DNA of 64,000 nt from an uncultured Ulvibacter sp. (GCA_938041335.1 CALIAF010000031.1:62001-126000); one strand, 5' to 3'; positions 1 through 9,126 are shown, counted from the first letter of the stretch. The notes: generated by a model from the sequence alone, not told the origin. Program-made: numbers and translations.

Positions 1-586
1 ACATCGTGTTAAGCTATTAGTATGGCGAGAGGCTGGAGGCAAGTATACGCCTTCAGATAATGAAGTAGGGTATAGTATTTCTTCAGAAAAAATAGAGGCT
101 CCTTTTTATTTGCTTAATGAAGCGCCTTATGAGGTGGAGTTGTATAAAGACCATTATGTGATGTCTTCTTTATTATCCACTTTAAAAACTACAAATAAAG
201 TGATTAACGTGGTGGGAAGCATTTGGGCAAAAGAGAACGGGTATCAGAACTGCTTGATGATAAATGATAAAAAACAAGTGATTGAGGCCCTTAATGGAAA
301 CCTATTTTTAGTAAAAGATGGTCGTATAAAAACACCGCCACTCACAGATGGTTGCCTAAAAGGGATTATTAGAAAACAGATATTAGCAATTTTAACCGCA
401 GTGCCAGATTATATTATAGAAGAAGCGTCTATTTCTCCTTTTGAGTTGCAGAAAGCAGATGAGTTGTTTGTGACTAATGTGATTACAGGCATACAGCCCA
501 TTACTAAGTACCGTAAAAAAGAATATGGAAATACGGTAGCTAAGGAGCTGTTAGGAAAATTGAATGCCAAGGCAAGATTTCAGTAA
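1..586 (+). CDS. Class IV aminotransferase, 5' partial
   Basis: C-terminal part of a PLP-dependent fold-type IV aminotransferase (branched-chain aminotransferase / 4-amino-4-deoxychorismate lyase family). The reading frame is open from base 2, so the true start lies upstream of the window. Family features seen are the RVKLLVWREAGGKYTP stretch, WAKENGYQNCLMIN, the IEALNGNLFLVKDG strand that lines the PLP site, and the TPPLTDGCLKGIIR segment. The active-site lysine lies in the missing N-terminal part or very near the cut. It could be IlvE-like or PabC-like, and the fragment does not decide which. It runs convergent to the next gene with a 34-base gap. Confidence 0.85.
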   Translation, partial: HRVKLLVWREAGGKYTPSDNEVGYSISSEKIEAPFYLLNEAPYEVELYKDHYVMSSLLSTLKTTNKVINVVGSIWAKENGYQNCLMINDKKQVIEALNGNLFLVKDGRIKTPPLTDGCLKGIIRKQILAILTAVPDYIIEEASISPFELQKADELFVTNVITGIQPITKYRKKEYGNTVAKELLGKLNAKARFQ

Positions 587-620
587 GAAATCTCAAATTT
601 AAACGCGTGCTGTTTTATTT

Positions 621-902
621 TCATTCAATTTTTCTTCTATTCCTTGAAATTTTATAAACCATAAAACCTAAACTCCCTCCAATAGAAAGTGAAACTAAAA
701 AATTTGCTAAATTCGGACTTGGGTGTCCATTGTCAGCTCCACCAACGCTAAAAAATAAACTCATAAATGAATTCATTTCATTTGTATGGTAATAACACGC
801 ATCCGGAATTAATAAATCGTAAATTATTGTGAAACTAACTAGAAATGTAATAATCGCCCCAATTGAGATAAACATCCATTTAGAGATTTTTCCTTCCTTC
901 AT
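621..902 (-). CDS. Small hypothetical membrane protein
   Basis: A 93-residue protein I do not recognise. It has two hydrophobic segments likely to span the inner membrane (about residues 9-31 and 64-82), joined by a loop with DACYYHTNEMNSF. It ends in a basic KISRNRRKIE tail, which would place both ends in the cytoplasm. It stands alone between a convergent aminotransferase and yqgE, 63 bases downstream of the latter on the same strand, so it could be cotranscribed with it. No function is proposed. Confidence 0.5.
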   Translation of the reverse strand: MKEGKISKWMFISIGAIITFLVSFTIIYDLLIPDACYYHTNEMNSFMSLFFSVGGADNGHPSPNLANFLVSLSIGGSLGFMVYKISRNRRKIE

Positions 903-965
903 TCTATAATTTAGATATTTATTGATATCCCGGCATTACGCTATTGTTGGGTCGGAAAGAGTAAT

Positions 966-1529
966 TTAATTATAACTAGGATTCTCAGGAGCATTGGACC
1001 ACATCACGTAATCTCCGCCAAACTCGATCATTTTCTTTTTCCAGAAATCGTTTTTAGAATTCCAGATAATGGAGTCTTTGTCTTTATTTAAAACTACTTT
1101 CCAGCTGTTAAGAGACAGCTCTTCTTCCAGTTGTTCGTTTGCCCAACCAGAATACCCTAAGAAAAATCGTATTTGTTTTTCGGTAAGTGAATCGTTTTCT
1201 AGCAATTCTATAATTGCATTAAAGTCACCACCCCAGTAGATACCGTTTGATATTTCTACACTGTTAGGTATAAGTTCTGGAATAGTGTGTATAAAATATA
1301 AATTGTCTTGTTCTACAGGGCCACCGTTATACACGGTAAGTGATGAGTTCACTTCTGGTACAAAATCTCTTAATTTATACTCTAGAGGTTTGTTAAGAAT
1401 AAAACCAACAGATCCATTTTCTTGATTATACTCTGCAAGTAAAACCACAGATCTATTAAACGAAACGTCACCAATAATAGATGGTTCTGCTACGAGTAAG
1501 TGCCCTTTTTCTGGTTTTAAAGAAATCAT
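966..1529 (-). CDS. YqgE/AlgH family protein (UPF0301)
   Basis: A 187-residue cytoplasmic protein of the YqgE/AlgH family. The N-terminus (GHLLVAEPSIIGDVSFNRSV, about residues 9-28) and the following GFILNKPLEYKL are the family signature. The middle YNGGPVEQDNLYFIHT and the later FFLGYSGWANEQLEEEL are also typical, as is the length. AlgH was named as an alginate regulator in Pseudomonas, but the biochemical role is not settled. It follows the HU gene on the same strand, but the HU terminator lies between them, so it is probably transcribed separately. Confidence 0.9.
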   Translation of the reverse strand: MISLKPEKGHLLVAEPSIIGDVSFNRSVVLLAEYNQENGSVGFILNKPLEYKLRDFVPEVNSSLTVYNGGPVEQDNLYFIHTIPELIPNSVEISNGIYWGGDFNAIIELLENDSLTEKQIRFFLGYSGWANEQLEEELSLNSWKVVLNKDKDSIIWNSKNDFWKKKMIEFGGDYVMWSNAPENPSYN

Positions 1530-1612
1530 TTATTTGATGTTGGTTATTTAAAACTAACGATTAAATCTCATATAAAAAAATAGCATTGAAATATTGACAG
1601 AATTAATTGCAT

Positions 1613-1639
1613 AAAAAAAACCTGCTTAGAACAAGCAGG
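1613..1639 (-). terminator. Rho-independent terminator after HU gene
   Basis: On the minus strand a 7-bp stem (CCTGCTT / AAGCAGG, 5-base loop) is followed directly by eight T residues. It starts about 25 bases past the HU stop codon. Confidence 0.85.
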
Positions 1640-1664
1640 CTTTCTTTTAAAACGGTAAGGGTGA

Positions 1665-1937
1665 TTAGTTTACAGAACTCTGTAAATCTGAACCAGCTTT
1701 GAATTTCACTACGTTTTTTGCAGCGATTTTGATCGTTTTTCCAGTTTGAGGGTTTCTACCTTCTCTTGCAGCTCTTCTAGTTACTGACCAAGAACCGAAT
1801 CCTACTAGAGAAACTCTGTTTCCTTTTTTCAAAGAACCTTCTACGTTTCCTAAGAAAGACTCTAATGCTTTTTTAGCTGCTGCTTTTGTTACTCCAGCAT
1901 CTGCTGCCATTGCATCGATTAAATCTGATTTGTTCAT
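1665..1937 (-). CDS. HU family DNA-binding protein
   Basis: A 90-residue histone-like protein that bends and compacts DNA as a dimer. It has the full HU/IHF fold: helical N-terminus MNKSDLIDAMAADAGVTKAA, the strand VSLVGFGSW (about 42-50), and the DNA-binding arm with the diagnostic RNPQTGK (61-67), followed by VKFKAGSDL. Length is standard. It has its own TAnnTTTG promoter about 50 bases upstream and a strong terminator just downstream, so it is a single-gene unit, as expected for an abundant nucleoid protein. Confidence 0.95.
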   Translation of the reverse strand: MNKSDLIDAMAADAGVTKAAAKKALESFLGNVEGSLKKGNRVSLVGFGSWSVTRRAAREGRNPQTGKTIKIAAKNVVKFKAGSDLQSSVN

Positions 1938-1984
1938 AATTGTTTTGAATTAAATTTCAGTTAAACATTGATTAATTTACATAA

Positions 1985-1992
1985 CAAATATA
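1985..1992 (-). promoter_or_regulatory. Bacteroidota -7 promoter box for HU gene
   Basis: TATATTTG on the minus strand matches TAnnTTTG. A TTG lies 19 bases further upstream, the usual -33 position. The transcript would have a leader of roughly 45 bases before the HU start codon. Confidence 0.65.
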
Positions 1993-2118
1993 GAAGGATA
2001 CATCGGTAACACAAGCAATGACGCGGGAAATACTTCAGTTTGTTAATAACTATGAGGGTTATTAACAAAGATTCGCCTATTTTCAGTCAATTTTAACAAA
2101 ATGAGTGTTGATAGGGCT

Positions 2119-3069
2119 TTACAACATTTTTGCATTTTCAGAAAAATCATTCCCATTTAATAAAGAAACGATGTCCATTTTTCTTTTTCCAGGCAATTGC
2201 ATCTCTTTAATATATAGGTAACCGTTTTGCACTGCAACTTTCAAGGTTTTCTTTGTCGTAATAATGTGCCCATTTACTTTTCTATGTGGTTCTGCTTCAA
2301 AAGCTGCGGCGTATATTTTTACTTTGCTAACTTCTTCGTCTTGTACCAGTTCACTCCAGGCCACTGGATAAGGTGATAACCCTCTTATTAACGCCTCAAT
2401 TTTTTCTCCGGATTGAGACCAATCTATTCGCATATTTTCGGGCGTCAACTTTGGCGCCTCTTTTAACTCCCCTTTTAGTGGCTGCGGAAATGTCTCAACA
2501 TCACCGGTAGCTATTAAATCAACTGTTTTTAATACGAGTTGACTCCCTAAATCCATTAAGGTGTCGTGCAAACTCCCAACAGTTTCGTCTTCTTTAATAC
2601 TAACAGAAGATTTCAGAAGAATAGCTCCCGTATCTATTTTTTCATCTATAAAAAAGGTGGTAACCCCCGTTTCTTTCTCTCCATTAATTATTGCCCAGTT
2701 AATTGGCGCGGCACCGCGATATTGAGGTAGGAGAGAAGCATGTAAGTTAAATGTACCGTATGCTGGCATTGCCCATACCAATTTAGGCAACATTCTAAAG
2801 GCAACGATGATCTGCAGATTAGCATCTAGCGTTTTAAGCGCTGCTAAAAAATCTTTGTTTTTTAAATTAGTGGGTTGTAATACTGGCAGTTCCTGTGATA
2901 CTGCATATTCTTTAACTGCAGAAGGCCTTAGTTTTCTGCCGCGTCCTGCGGGTCTATCTGGTGCGGTAATTACACCTACGATGTTTTGTTCGGCCTCAAT
3001 CAATGATTTTAAAATACCTACCGCAAAATCTGGAGTTCCTAAAAAGACAATTCTTAAATCTTTATTCAT
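2119..3069 (-). CDS. fmt: Methionyl-tRNA formyltransferase
   Basis: A 316-residue enzyme that transfers a formyl group from 10-formyl-THF to Met-tRNAfMet. The N-terminal formyltransferase domain begins RIVFLGTPDFAV. The catalytic triad seen in the family is present as N108 and H110 (in FNLHASLLPQYRG) and D146 (in EKIDTGAIL). The C-terminal OB-like domain (about 205-310) has the LSPYPVAWSEL motif. The length is normal. In many bacteria fmt sits next to def; here it is followed by the HU gene, and def is not in the window. Confidence 0.97.
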   Translation of the reverse strand: MNKDLRIVFLGTPDFAVGILKSLIEAEQNIVGVITAPDRPAGRGRKLRPSAVKEYAVSQELPVLQPTNLKNKDFLAALKTLDANLQIIVAFRMLPKLVWAMPAYGTFNLHASLLPQYRGAAPINWAIINGEKETGVTTFFIDEKIDTGAILLKSSVSIKEDETVGSLHDTLMDLGSQLVLKTVDLIATGDVETFPQPLKGELKEAPKLTPENMRIDWSQSGEKIEALIRGLSPYPVAWSELVQDEEVSKVKIYAAAFEAEPHRKVNGHIITTKKTLKVAVQNGYLYIKEMQLPGKRKMDIVSLLNGNDFSENAKML

Positions 3070-3285
3070 ATGTAATTCCTAATTAAAGGTTTGTTTTTAA
3101 TAGTAAGATATCATATCGTGCTTTCTTCATCCTCAACCCTTCTGTCGCTGAGAAGGTAGTTTCTAATGCATGTCTAAAATAATGAAACTGCATCATTCAA
3201 CATTCTGCGGTTCGATATTCGATACTTTTTTACTCTGGCAATCAAAAATCCCCAATTGTTAATCGTTACTTTTTTCTTCTAATCT

Positions 3286-5184
3286 CTAGGTTCTATAATA
3301 ACAATTCCTGGCATCAATGCCAATACTACCTTGATCAGATAGTAAGCGCAAAACTTGCAATATTTTAGACTCAGCAAAAGTAAGGCTTTCTGTGAGTTCT
3401 CGAGATGATTTGTTGGCGAGTTCCAACTCCTGTAAAATGGCATCTTTTAGTATTAAAAGTTCCTTTTTTGAAGTTACTGTTTTTTGATTGGTACAAACAG
3501 AACAAACCCCACAAGGCGTCGATGTGGTTTCACCAAAATAGGTGACCAATTGTATGCTCTTGCAAGTATCTGTATCTTCTACATAGCGAAGTACAGAAGC
3601 TACTTGTGCTTTCTTTTTATCGTTTAATGCTTTAGCTTCACGTGAAATCGTGTTAATAGTTTTATCATCTTCTCTTGGCAGGAGGAAGGTGATAGATGCA
3701 TCTGTCTGTTGAAGGTTTAAGGTGCACAATCCTTGTCCTTCCATTTTTTGTAATGCTTGCTCTATCGCTGGAATTGATTGCCCAGTTTTAGATTGTACAA
3801 AATCAAGATTGATTTGTGTGGGAGAGTCAAAAACACCCCCGTAAATGCGTAAAATGGTTTTACCAATAACAGATATTAATGGGTTTCCTGCAAAATAGTC
3901 TAACACTACGTCATTATGCGCCGTAAAATGTAAGGTAGATTTACGTCCAAATTCTTTAGACAATTGTAAAACCCCTAATCTATCTAATGCCTGTAGGCCA
4001 TTATATGTACTTAGTGTATTTAGTTTATAAATTTTGCAGAAAGCCGCAAAGCCAAAACTGTGTTTTGTAAATGCTCCTTCGCCATATGAAACCTGAAAAT
4101 AGTTATTTAGTCTTCTATAAATATGTTTCAAGTCTGCTACAGAGGCTAATGAGTCAACATATTGTTTTTTAACCACAGTCTTGTCATAAGCATTATATAT
4201 TAGTACTGCCTGTGCATAGTGACCATCTCTCCCAGCTCGTCCTGCTTCTTGAAAATAGCTCTCTAAACTTTCTGCAAGTTGTGTATGGATTACAAACCGA
4301 ACATTGGGGTGATCAATACCCATCCCAAAAGCATTTGTAGCCACCATAATAGGAGTAGATTCTGTTTTCCAGTCTCGAAGGCGTTTTTCTTTTTCATTTG
4401 GAGGTAATCCTCCGTGAAAAAACTGACTTTTAAAACCAAGCGTATTTAACTCTTCACTAAGTTGCACCGTTCCTTTCCTATTTCTAATATAGATAATTAC
4501 ATTGCCTGTATTGTTTTTGAGCAGTTGTTCTATTCGATATAATTTATCATCTTCCTGTAGCACTTGATATGCAAGATTATCTCTAACAAAAGATTTTTTA
4601 AAAATGGCTGGTAATTCCATTTTAAGCGAGACAATGGTGTCTTCTAAAACCTCTGGAGTAGCAGTTGCCGTGAGCGCAATAAAAGGTGCTAAGGGTTTTA
4701 ACTCTCTTAAAATAGTGATGTTTTTATAGGCAGGTCTAAAGTCATTGCCCCACTGCGAGATACAATGCGCCTCGTCTATTGCTATGAGGTTTACTGGCAT
4801 TTGTTTTATCGCATTTTGCACTACTTCTTGTTGTAATCGCTCAGGCGACATATATAGAAACTTATAATTTCCGTGTATCGCATTATCTAGGGTAGTCATT
4901 AGGTTTGCATAAGACAAGCCACCGGTAATAGATAAGGCTTTAATTCCTTTTTCTTTTAAGCCAGAAACCTGGTCATTCATTAGCGCAACTAAGGGCGAAA
5001 TTACAATACAAATGCCTTCCATTGCGATAGCTGGAACTTGAAAACAAACAGATTTACCACCACCAGTGGGTAGCAGCGCCACTGAGTCACGACCATTAAT
5101 TACAGACTCAATAATCTCTAATTGCAAGGGTCTAAAGGCGTCAAAACCCCAATATTGTTTTAATATGTGATTTGGGCTATTCAA
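3286..5184 (-). CDS. recQ: RecQ-type ATP-dependent DNA helicase
   Basis: A 632-residue superfamily 2 3'-5' helicase. Walker A is LLPTGGGKS (residues 38-45), DEAH is at 137-140 in IDEAHCISQWGNDFRP, and TATAT is in the next motif. The C-terminal helicase lobe has QEAGRAGRDG. The zinc-binding region follows, with Cys residues in DTCKS and CGVCSVC, then a helical winged-helix-like end. There is no clear HRDC domain, so this is the shorter RecQ form. It overlaps the upstream ATPase gene by 4 bases, which suggests coupled translation. Confidence 0.93.
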   Translation of the reverse strand: MNSPNHILKQYWGFDAFRPLQLEIIESVINGRDSVALLPTGGGKSVCFQVPAIAMEGICIVISPLVALMNDQVSGLKEKGIKALSITGGLSYANLMTTLDNAIHGNYKFLYMSPERLQQEVVQNAIKQMPVNLIAIDEAHCISQWGNDFRPAYKNITILRELKPLAPFIALTATATPEVLEDTIVSLKMELPAIFKKSFVRDNLAYQVLQEDDKLYRIEQLLKNNTGNVIIYIRNRKGTVQLSEELNTLGFKSQFFHGGLPPNEKEKRLRDWKTESTPIMVATNAFGMGIDHPNVRFVIHTQLAESLESYFQEAGRAGRDGHYAQAVLIYNAYDKTVVKKQYVDSLASVADLKHIYRRLNNYFQVSYGEGAFTKHSFGFAAFCKIYKLNTLSTYNGLQALDRLGVLQLSKEFGRKSTLHFTAHNDVVLDYFAGNPLISVIGKTILRIYGGVFDSPTQINLDFVQSKTGQSIPAIEQALQKMEGQGLCTLNLQQTDASITFLLPREDDKTINTISREAKALNDKKKAQVASVLRYVEDTDTCKSIQLVTYFGETTSTPCGVCSVCTNQKTVTSKKELLILKDAILQELELANKSSRELTESLTFAESKILQVLRLLSDQGSIGIDARNCYYRT

Positions 5185-5732
5185 TCTTGATTTTTAATGC
5201 ATTCTAATATAAACTCAATACGCTTCTCAACAGTACCATGAGGCACTTCAATTGTTTTATACCCAAACTGCTTGTAGCCTTTTTTAAGGTATTCATAAAT
5301 AATGGTTCCTATTTCATAGGTTTCGTAGCGTTCATTATCTGTAACATGAATTTCTTTCCAAGGCGGCAGTAAAAATACTAAGTCATATCTATTATTATAG
5401 ATGGTTTTGGCAAAATTATGGGGATACCAAGCGCCTATATAGTCCATATATGCAGTCACATCTGGCATTCCGCGATCGTAAAATAGTAGATCTGAGACTC
5501 CTGCAATGGCATTTTTGTATTGTTGAAATCTACCTTCAAGCAATTTCTGGCTAAATAAGAGCGGATCTGTTAAAAATAATTGCTCAATTCCTTGTGCTTG
5601 TGCTTCAAGAATGACTTGCCTAGATATTTCTTCTTCACAGGCATATCCTTTTGATAATAAGTGGTTTAATAAGGTGGTTTTTCCAGTAGATGGGCCGCCA
5701 GCAAGTACGATTCTTTTAGTGGTTTTATTCAA
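5181..5732 (-). CDS. Small P-loop ATPase (NadR/AAA_28-like)
   Basis: A 183-residue protein with a Walker A loop GGPSTGKTTLLNHL near the start and a kinase-like DRGMPDVTAYMDY motif in the middle. RYDLVFLLPPWKEIHVTDNERY near residue 130 fits a nucleoside/NMN kinase-like fold (AAA_28, as in the NadR C-terminal domain). The substrate is unknown. The gene overlaps recQ by 4 bases and is the first gene of that pair. A role in DNA or nucleotide metabolism is a guess from this pairing only. Confidence 0.8.
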   Translation of the reverse strand: MNKTTKRIVLAGGPSTGKTTLLNHLLSKGYACEEEISRQVILEAQAQGIEQLFLTDPLLFSQKLLEGRFQQYKNAIAGVSDLLFYDRGMPDVTAYMDYIGAWYPHNFAKTIYNNRYDLVFLLPPWKEIHVTDNERYETYEIGTIIYEYLKKGYKQFGYKTIEVPHGTVEKRIEFILECIKNQD

Positions 5733-6108
5733 GCTAGATTCTTGTTTTTAAATTGCTCAAAGCTTTCATTGTTTCTGAAATAGTATCACTCGATATCAAG
5801 CCTTTAAAATTTCCGAAGTAAAAGTGATTAATATACAAAGTACGGGAATATTTAATTAATACTTTTTATTTTATATGGCTCTGTTGGTGGACGGTTTGAG
5901 TCAAGACCGCAGGCTGAAGCTTGCTGCGCGAAACAAGACCTTTTTAAAAATAGGAGAATGGGTTGCTTAATGCCATAGACCAGTTTTGAGATGTTTACTA
6001 TTTCTGAAGTAATTATTATTTGCAAACCGTGTCATGTTTACCAACTATTTATTCGATTTCATTTTCGATTTCAAACGCTGTATCTTTGTAACATAATTTA
6101 ATACTCCA
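5733..6108. other. Intergenic region between divergent genes
   Basis: The 376 bases contain one TTTCCGAAG nonamer, a variant ATTTCTGAAG near 6000, and the promoter box of the next gene. A locally more GC-rich patch (about 5888-5945) has no convincing reading frame and does not fold as a tRNA by eye. I see nothing else in it. Confidence 0.5.
6081..6088 (+). promoter_or_regulatory. -7 promoter box for the DUF493 gene
   Basis: TATCTTTG matches TAnnTTTG and lies 20 bases before the start codon. The -33 element is not clear. Confidence 0.55.
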
Positions 6109-6399
6109 ATGGCAGACGAAAAAAAAACGGAAGCATTTTACGCACGATTAAAAGAACAATTGGCACTTGACACCAATTGGCCCGCGCCTTATTTGTACAA
6201 ATTTATTGTACCTGCAAGCAATGAAAAGATTGCCGAAATTGAAGTGATATTTGACGGGCTTGATGCAGAGATTAGAACGCGCGATAGCGCTAAGGGCAAG
6301 TATTCGAGCGTTTCTATTACCGTTAAAATGGAATCTCCAGAAGCTGTAATAAAAAAATACGTGGAAGTTTCCAATATTGAAGGAGTGATATCGTTATAA
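6109..6399 (+). CDS. DUF493 family protein
   Basis: A 96-residue cytoplasmic protein of the DUF493 (YbeD-like) family, which has a small ferredoxin-like fold resembling ACT regulatory domains. The pattern WPAPYLYKFIVPASNEKIAEIE and the closing GKYSSVSITVKMESPEAVIKKY are characteristic. In Bacteroidota it often precedes the DUF4290 gene and murA, as here. The molecular role is not established. A promoter box lies just upstream, and the three genes may form one transcript with gaps of 71 and 8 bases. Confidence 0.85.
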   Translation: MADEKKTEAFYARLKEQLALDTNWPAPYLYKFIVPASNEKIAEIEVIFDGLDAEIRTRDSAKGKYSSVSITVKMESPEAVIKKYVEVSNIEGVISL

Positions 6400-6470
6400 A
6401 TTATGTATTTTGCGTACGAATACCAATTACACTTCTCGAGGATACATATTCCTTTTAAATACGTTACACA

Positions 6471-7136
6471 TTGATAGATAATTTAGAATACAACACCGAG
6501 CGCCCTAAGCTCAATATACCGGATTACGGTCGTCACATTCAGAAAATGGTAGACCAAGCCATTAGTATAGAAGATGCAATAGAGCGCAACAAAATGGCAA
6601 AAGGAATTATTGCTGTAATGGGAAATTTAAATCCGCATTTACGTGATGTGCCAGATTTTCAACATATGCTTTGGGATCAGCTTTTTATCATTGCAGATTT
6701 TAAACTAGATGTAGAGTCTCCATATGAGATACCAACAAGAGAAGCGCTTGCCGAAAGACCAGCCCCGCTAGAATATCCTCAAAATTTTCCGAAATACCGT
6801 TTTTACGGGAATAACATTAAGGGAATGATCGATGTTGCTGTGAGTTGGGAAGATGGTGAGAAGAAAGATGGACTTGTTTTGACTATCGCAAACCACATGA
6901 AAAAATGTTTCTTAAACTGGAACAAGGACACGGTAGATGATGATGTGATTTTTAATCATTTATTTGAACTTTCTGACGGTAAATTAAACCTAAAGGAAAG
7001 TGATGAGGTGTTACGTGAATCAAGTAAGTTAATGCAACATAAAAAGCGTTACAACACAACACATAAAAAGAGTACTAGTAATCATAAGAAGAACAACAAT
7101 AACAATAACAGAAACAATAACCGTAAACGCTACTAG
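6471..7136 (+). CDS. DUF4290 domain protein
   Basis: A 221-residue Bacteroidota-specific protein. NIPDYGRHIQKMVDQA and IAVMGNLNPHLRDVPDFQHM are the family core. The tail after about residue 190 is low-complexity and basic, rich in Lys, Asn and Arg, suggesting nucleic acid binding. The start is TTG: an in-frame stop lies five codons upstream and no ATG fits before the conserved N-terminus. It is 8 bases from murA, so the two are very likely cotranscribed. The function is unknown. Confidence 0.85.
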   Translation: MIDNLEYNTERPKLNIPDYGRHIQKMVDQAISIEDAIERNKMAKGIIAVMGNLNPHLRDVPDFQHMLWDQLFIIADFKLDVESPYEIPTREALAERPAPLEYPQNFPKYRFYGNNIKGMIDVAVSWEDGEKKDGLVLTIANHMKKCFLNWNKDTVDDDVIFNHLFELSDGKLNLKESDEVLRESSKLMQHKKRYNTTHKKSTSNHKKNNNNNNRNNNRKRY

Positions 7137-7144
7137 ATTTATTT

Positions 7145-8458
7145 ATGGGAACTTTTCAAATAGAAGGAGGACACAGATTAAAAGGTAATATACACCCTCA
7201 AGGAGCAAAAAATGAAGCATTACAGATTTTATGTGCTGTCTTGTTAACTCCAGAAGAAGTAATTATAGAGAACATTCCAGATATTAGGGATGTCAATAAA
7301 TTAATCGGAATACTTGGTAACTTAGGTGTTAAAACCCAGAAGCTAGGTAAAGGTAAATATGCTTTTATTGCAGATGATATAAATTTAGCATATCTAGAGT
7401 CTGAACTTTTTAAACAAGAGGGGAGTTCACTTAGAGGTTCTATAATGATTGTTGGCCCATTATTAGCTCGTTTTGGTAAAGGATATATTCCACGTCCAGG
7501 AGGAGATAAGATAGGGAGACGCAGACTGGATACTCATTTTGAAGGTTTTATTAATCTTGGTGCGACCTTTAGATATAACAAAGAAGAACGTTTTTATGGC
7601 GTAGAGGCTCCTAAAGGATTAACTGGGGCTTATATGTTATTAGATCAAGCTTCTGTGACAGGAACAGCAAACATTGTGATGGCTGCTGTACTGGCAAAAG
7701 GGACTACTACTATCTATAATGCAGCCTGTGAGCCTTATTTACAGCAACTTTGTAAAATGCTGAACTCCATGGGTGCAGACATTAAAGGTGTTGGCTCTAA
7801 CATGCTTATCATAGAAGGGGTTAAAAAATTAGGAGGATGCACGCATCGCATTTTACCAGATATGATTGAAATAGGTAGTTGGATTGGGCTAGCGGCAATG
7901 ACGCGCAGCGAACTAACTATTAAAAATGTGAGTTGGGAAAACCTTGGTTTGATACCAGACACGTTTAGAAAACTAGGAATCAAACTAGAGAAAAAAGGAG
8001 ACGATATTTATATTCCTTCTCAAGAACACTACGAAATACAAGGATACATTGATGGTTCTACTCTAACCGTGGCAGATGCACCTTGGCCCGGATTTACACC
8101 AGATTTATTGAGTATCGTACTTGTTGTTTGTACTCAGGCAAAAGGAAATGTATTAATACATCAAAAAATGTTTGAGAGTCGTTTGTTCTTTGTAGATAAA
8201 CTAATCGATATGGGTGCACGGATTATTTTATGTGACCCGCATAGAGCTACTGTTATGGGACACGATTTTACGTCTGAGTTAAAGGCTACCACTATGGTCT
8301 CTCCAGATATTAGAGCCGGAATCTCCTTATTAATTGCGGCGCTTTCTGCAAAAGGGACGAGTACCATTCACAACATTGAGCAAATAGACCGCGGATACGA
8401 GAATATTGATGAGCGTTTACGAGCGATAGGAGCTAAGATTACAAGACTGGATAGTTAG
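7145..8458 (+). CDS. murA: UDP-N-acetylglucosamine 1-carboxyvinyltransferase
   Basis: A 437-residue enzyme of the first committed step of peptidoglycan synthesis, adding enolpyruvate from PEP to UDP-GlcNAc. The EPSP-synthase-like fold is clear, with K22-N23 in GAKNEA and the loop RPGGDKIGRRRLD. The usual catalytic-loop cysteine (Cys115 in E. coli) is replaced by Asp121 here. This change is known in mycobacterial and chlamydial enzymes and makes MurA insensitive to fosfomycin. It is the last gene of the DUF493-DUF4290-murA group and is followed by a strong terminator. Confidence 0.96.
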   Translation: MGTFQIEGGHRLKGNIHPQGAKNEALQILCAVLLTPEEVIIENIPDIRDVNKLIGILGNLGVKTQKLGKGKYAFIADDINLAYLESELFKQEGSSLRGSIMIVGPLLARFGKGYIPRPGGDKIGRRRLDTHFEGFINLGATFRYNKEERFYGVEAPKGLTGAYMLLDQASVTGTANIVMAAVLAKGTTTIYNAACEPYLQQLCKMLNSMGADIKGVGSNMLIIEGVKKLGGCTHRILPDMIEIGSWIGLAAMTRSELTIKNVSWENLGLIPDTFRKLGIKLEKKGDDIYIPSQEHYEIQGYIDGSTLTVADAPWPGFTPDLLSIVLVVCTQAKGNVLIHQKMFESRLFFVDKLIDMGARIILCDPHRATVMGHDFTSELKATTMVSPDIRAGISLLIAALSAKGTSTIHNIEQIDRGYENIDERLRAIGAKITRLDS

Positions 8459-8479
8459 ACATATAAATTACCAATAAAG

Positions 8480-8526
8480 AAAATCCCAAATCACAAGAAT
8501 TAGCTTGTTATTTGGGATTTTTTACT
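8480..8526. terminator. Bidirectional terminator after murA
   Basis: The arms AAATCCCAAAT and ATTTGGGATTT are followed by a T run on plus and have A residues on the 5' side. It can serve murA and the convergent gene that ends at 8544. Confidence 0.8.
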
Positions 8527-8543
8527 TTTAAGAATTCTTGCTT

Positions 8544-9122
8544 TTAGCTCGTCTTTCTATTCTTATTAATTTCATCTTGAAGCTTACGTCTAATCTGTTG
8601 GATTTCTTCCAACTTTTTAGAACGGTGCGCTTCAAATTCAGATTCTGTTTCTTCTAGTTTATTATTCGCATTTCTTGTAATTGTATTACTGTTTTTAAAC
8701 TTAAAAATAAAAAACAGTAATGCAGCTATAAGCACAGCAATAATGCTCCACATGATTGTATTGTAGGTGGCTTTTTTTACAAGTACACCAAAAAAGTTAA
8801 TGCCGTCTTCTTTTTCTCGAGAAGCTGTCAAATCTGTATTTGTACTTGTTAATGTATTCTCTAGTTTAGAGATTTGCGCAGCTTGATCATCAACAGTCTT
8901 GTTAGTAGTAACGATTGTTTGTTCTAGTTTGTTAATAGAATCTAGAATGTTTTTACGCAATGCGGCGAGTTTTGTTTTTTTAATAACTTTAAACTCTTGA
9001 TAATTGTTAGACTTATCTACAACATCAATAAATTGACCTTGAATACTGTTATCGGTTTCGGTTTGTGCTAAAACACTAAAAGACAGTAAACATAAAAAGA
9101 ATAGGGATAGTGTATGTTTCAT
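8544..9122 (-). CDS. Exported coiled-coil membrane protein
   Basis: A 192-residue protein with a signal peptide (MKHTLSLFFLCLLSFSVLAQ) and a predicted periplasmic coiled coil (about 48-105, heptads through ISKLENTLTSTNTDL). One transmembrane helix follows (about 120-140), then a charged coiled coil that ends in the cytoplasm (EEIQQIRRKLQDEINKNRK). Relatives in Flavobacteriia are sometimes labelled tRNA guanine-N1 methyltransferase, but I see no methyltransferase motif. The layout suggests a structural or envelope-sensing protein. The TAnnTTTG promoter box lies only 4 bases from the ATG. Confidence 0.7.
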   Translation of the reverse strand: MKHTLSLFFLCLLSFSVLAQTETDNSIQGQFIDVVDKSNNYQEFKVIKKTKLAALRKNILDSINKLEQTIVTTNKTVDDQAAQISKLENTLTSTNTDLTASREKEDGINFFGVLVKKATYNTIMWSIIAVLIAALLFFIFKFKNSNTITRNANNKLEETESEFEAHRSKKLEEIQQIRRKLQDEINKNRKTS

Positions 9123-9126
9123 GATG

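Noticed and set aside
110-586. A complete short gene starting at 110
   Set aside because: The frame is open to base 2 and upstream residues fit the aminotransferase family, so the gene is a fragment cut by the window edge.
5888-5945. Possible tRNA or small RNA
   Set aside because: A more GC-rich patch, but no cloverleaf, no CCA end and no terminator.
8544-9122. tRNA (guanine-N1) methyltransferase
   Set aside because: Relatives carry this label, but the protein is a signal peptide, coiled coils and one membrane helix, with no methyltransferase motif.
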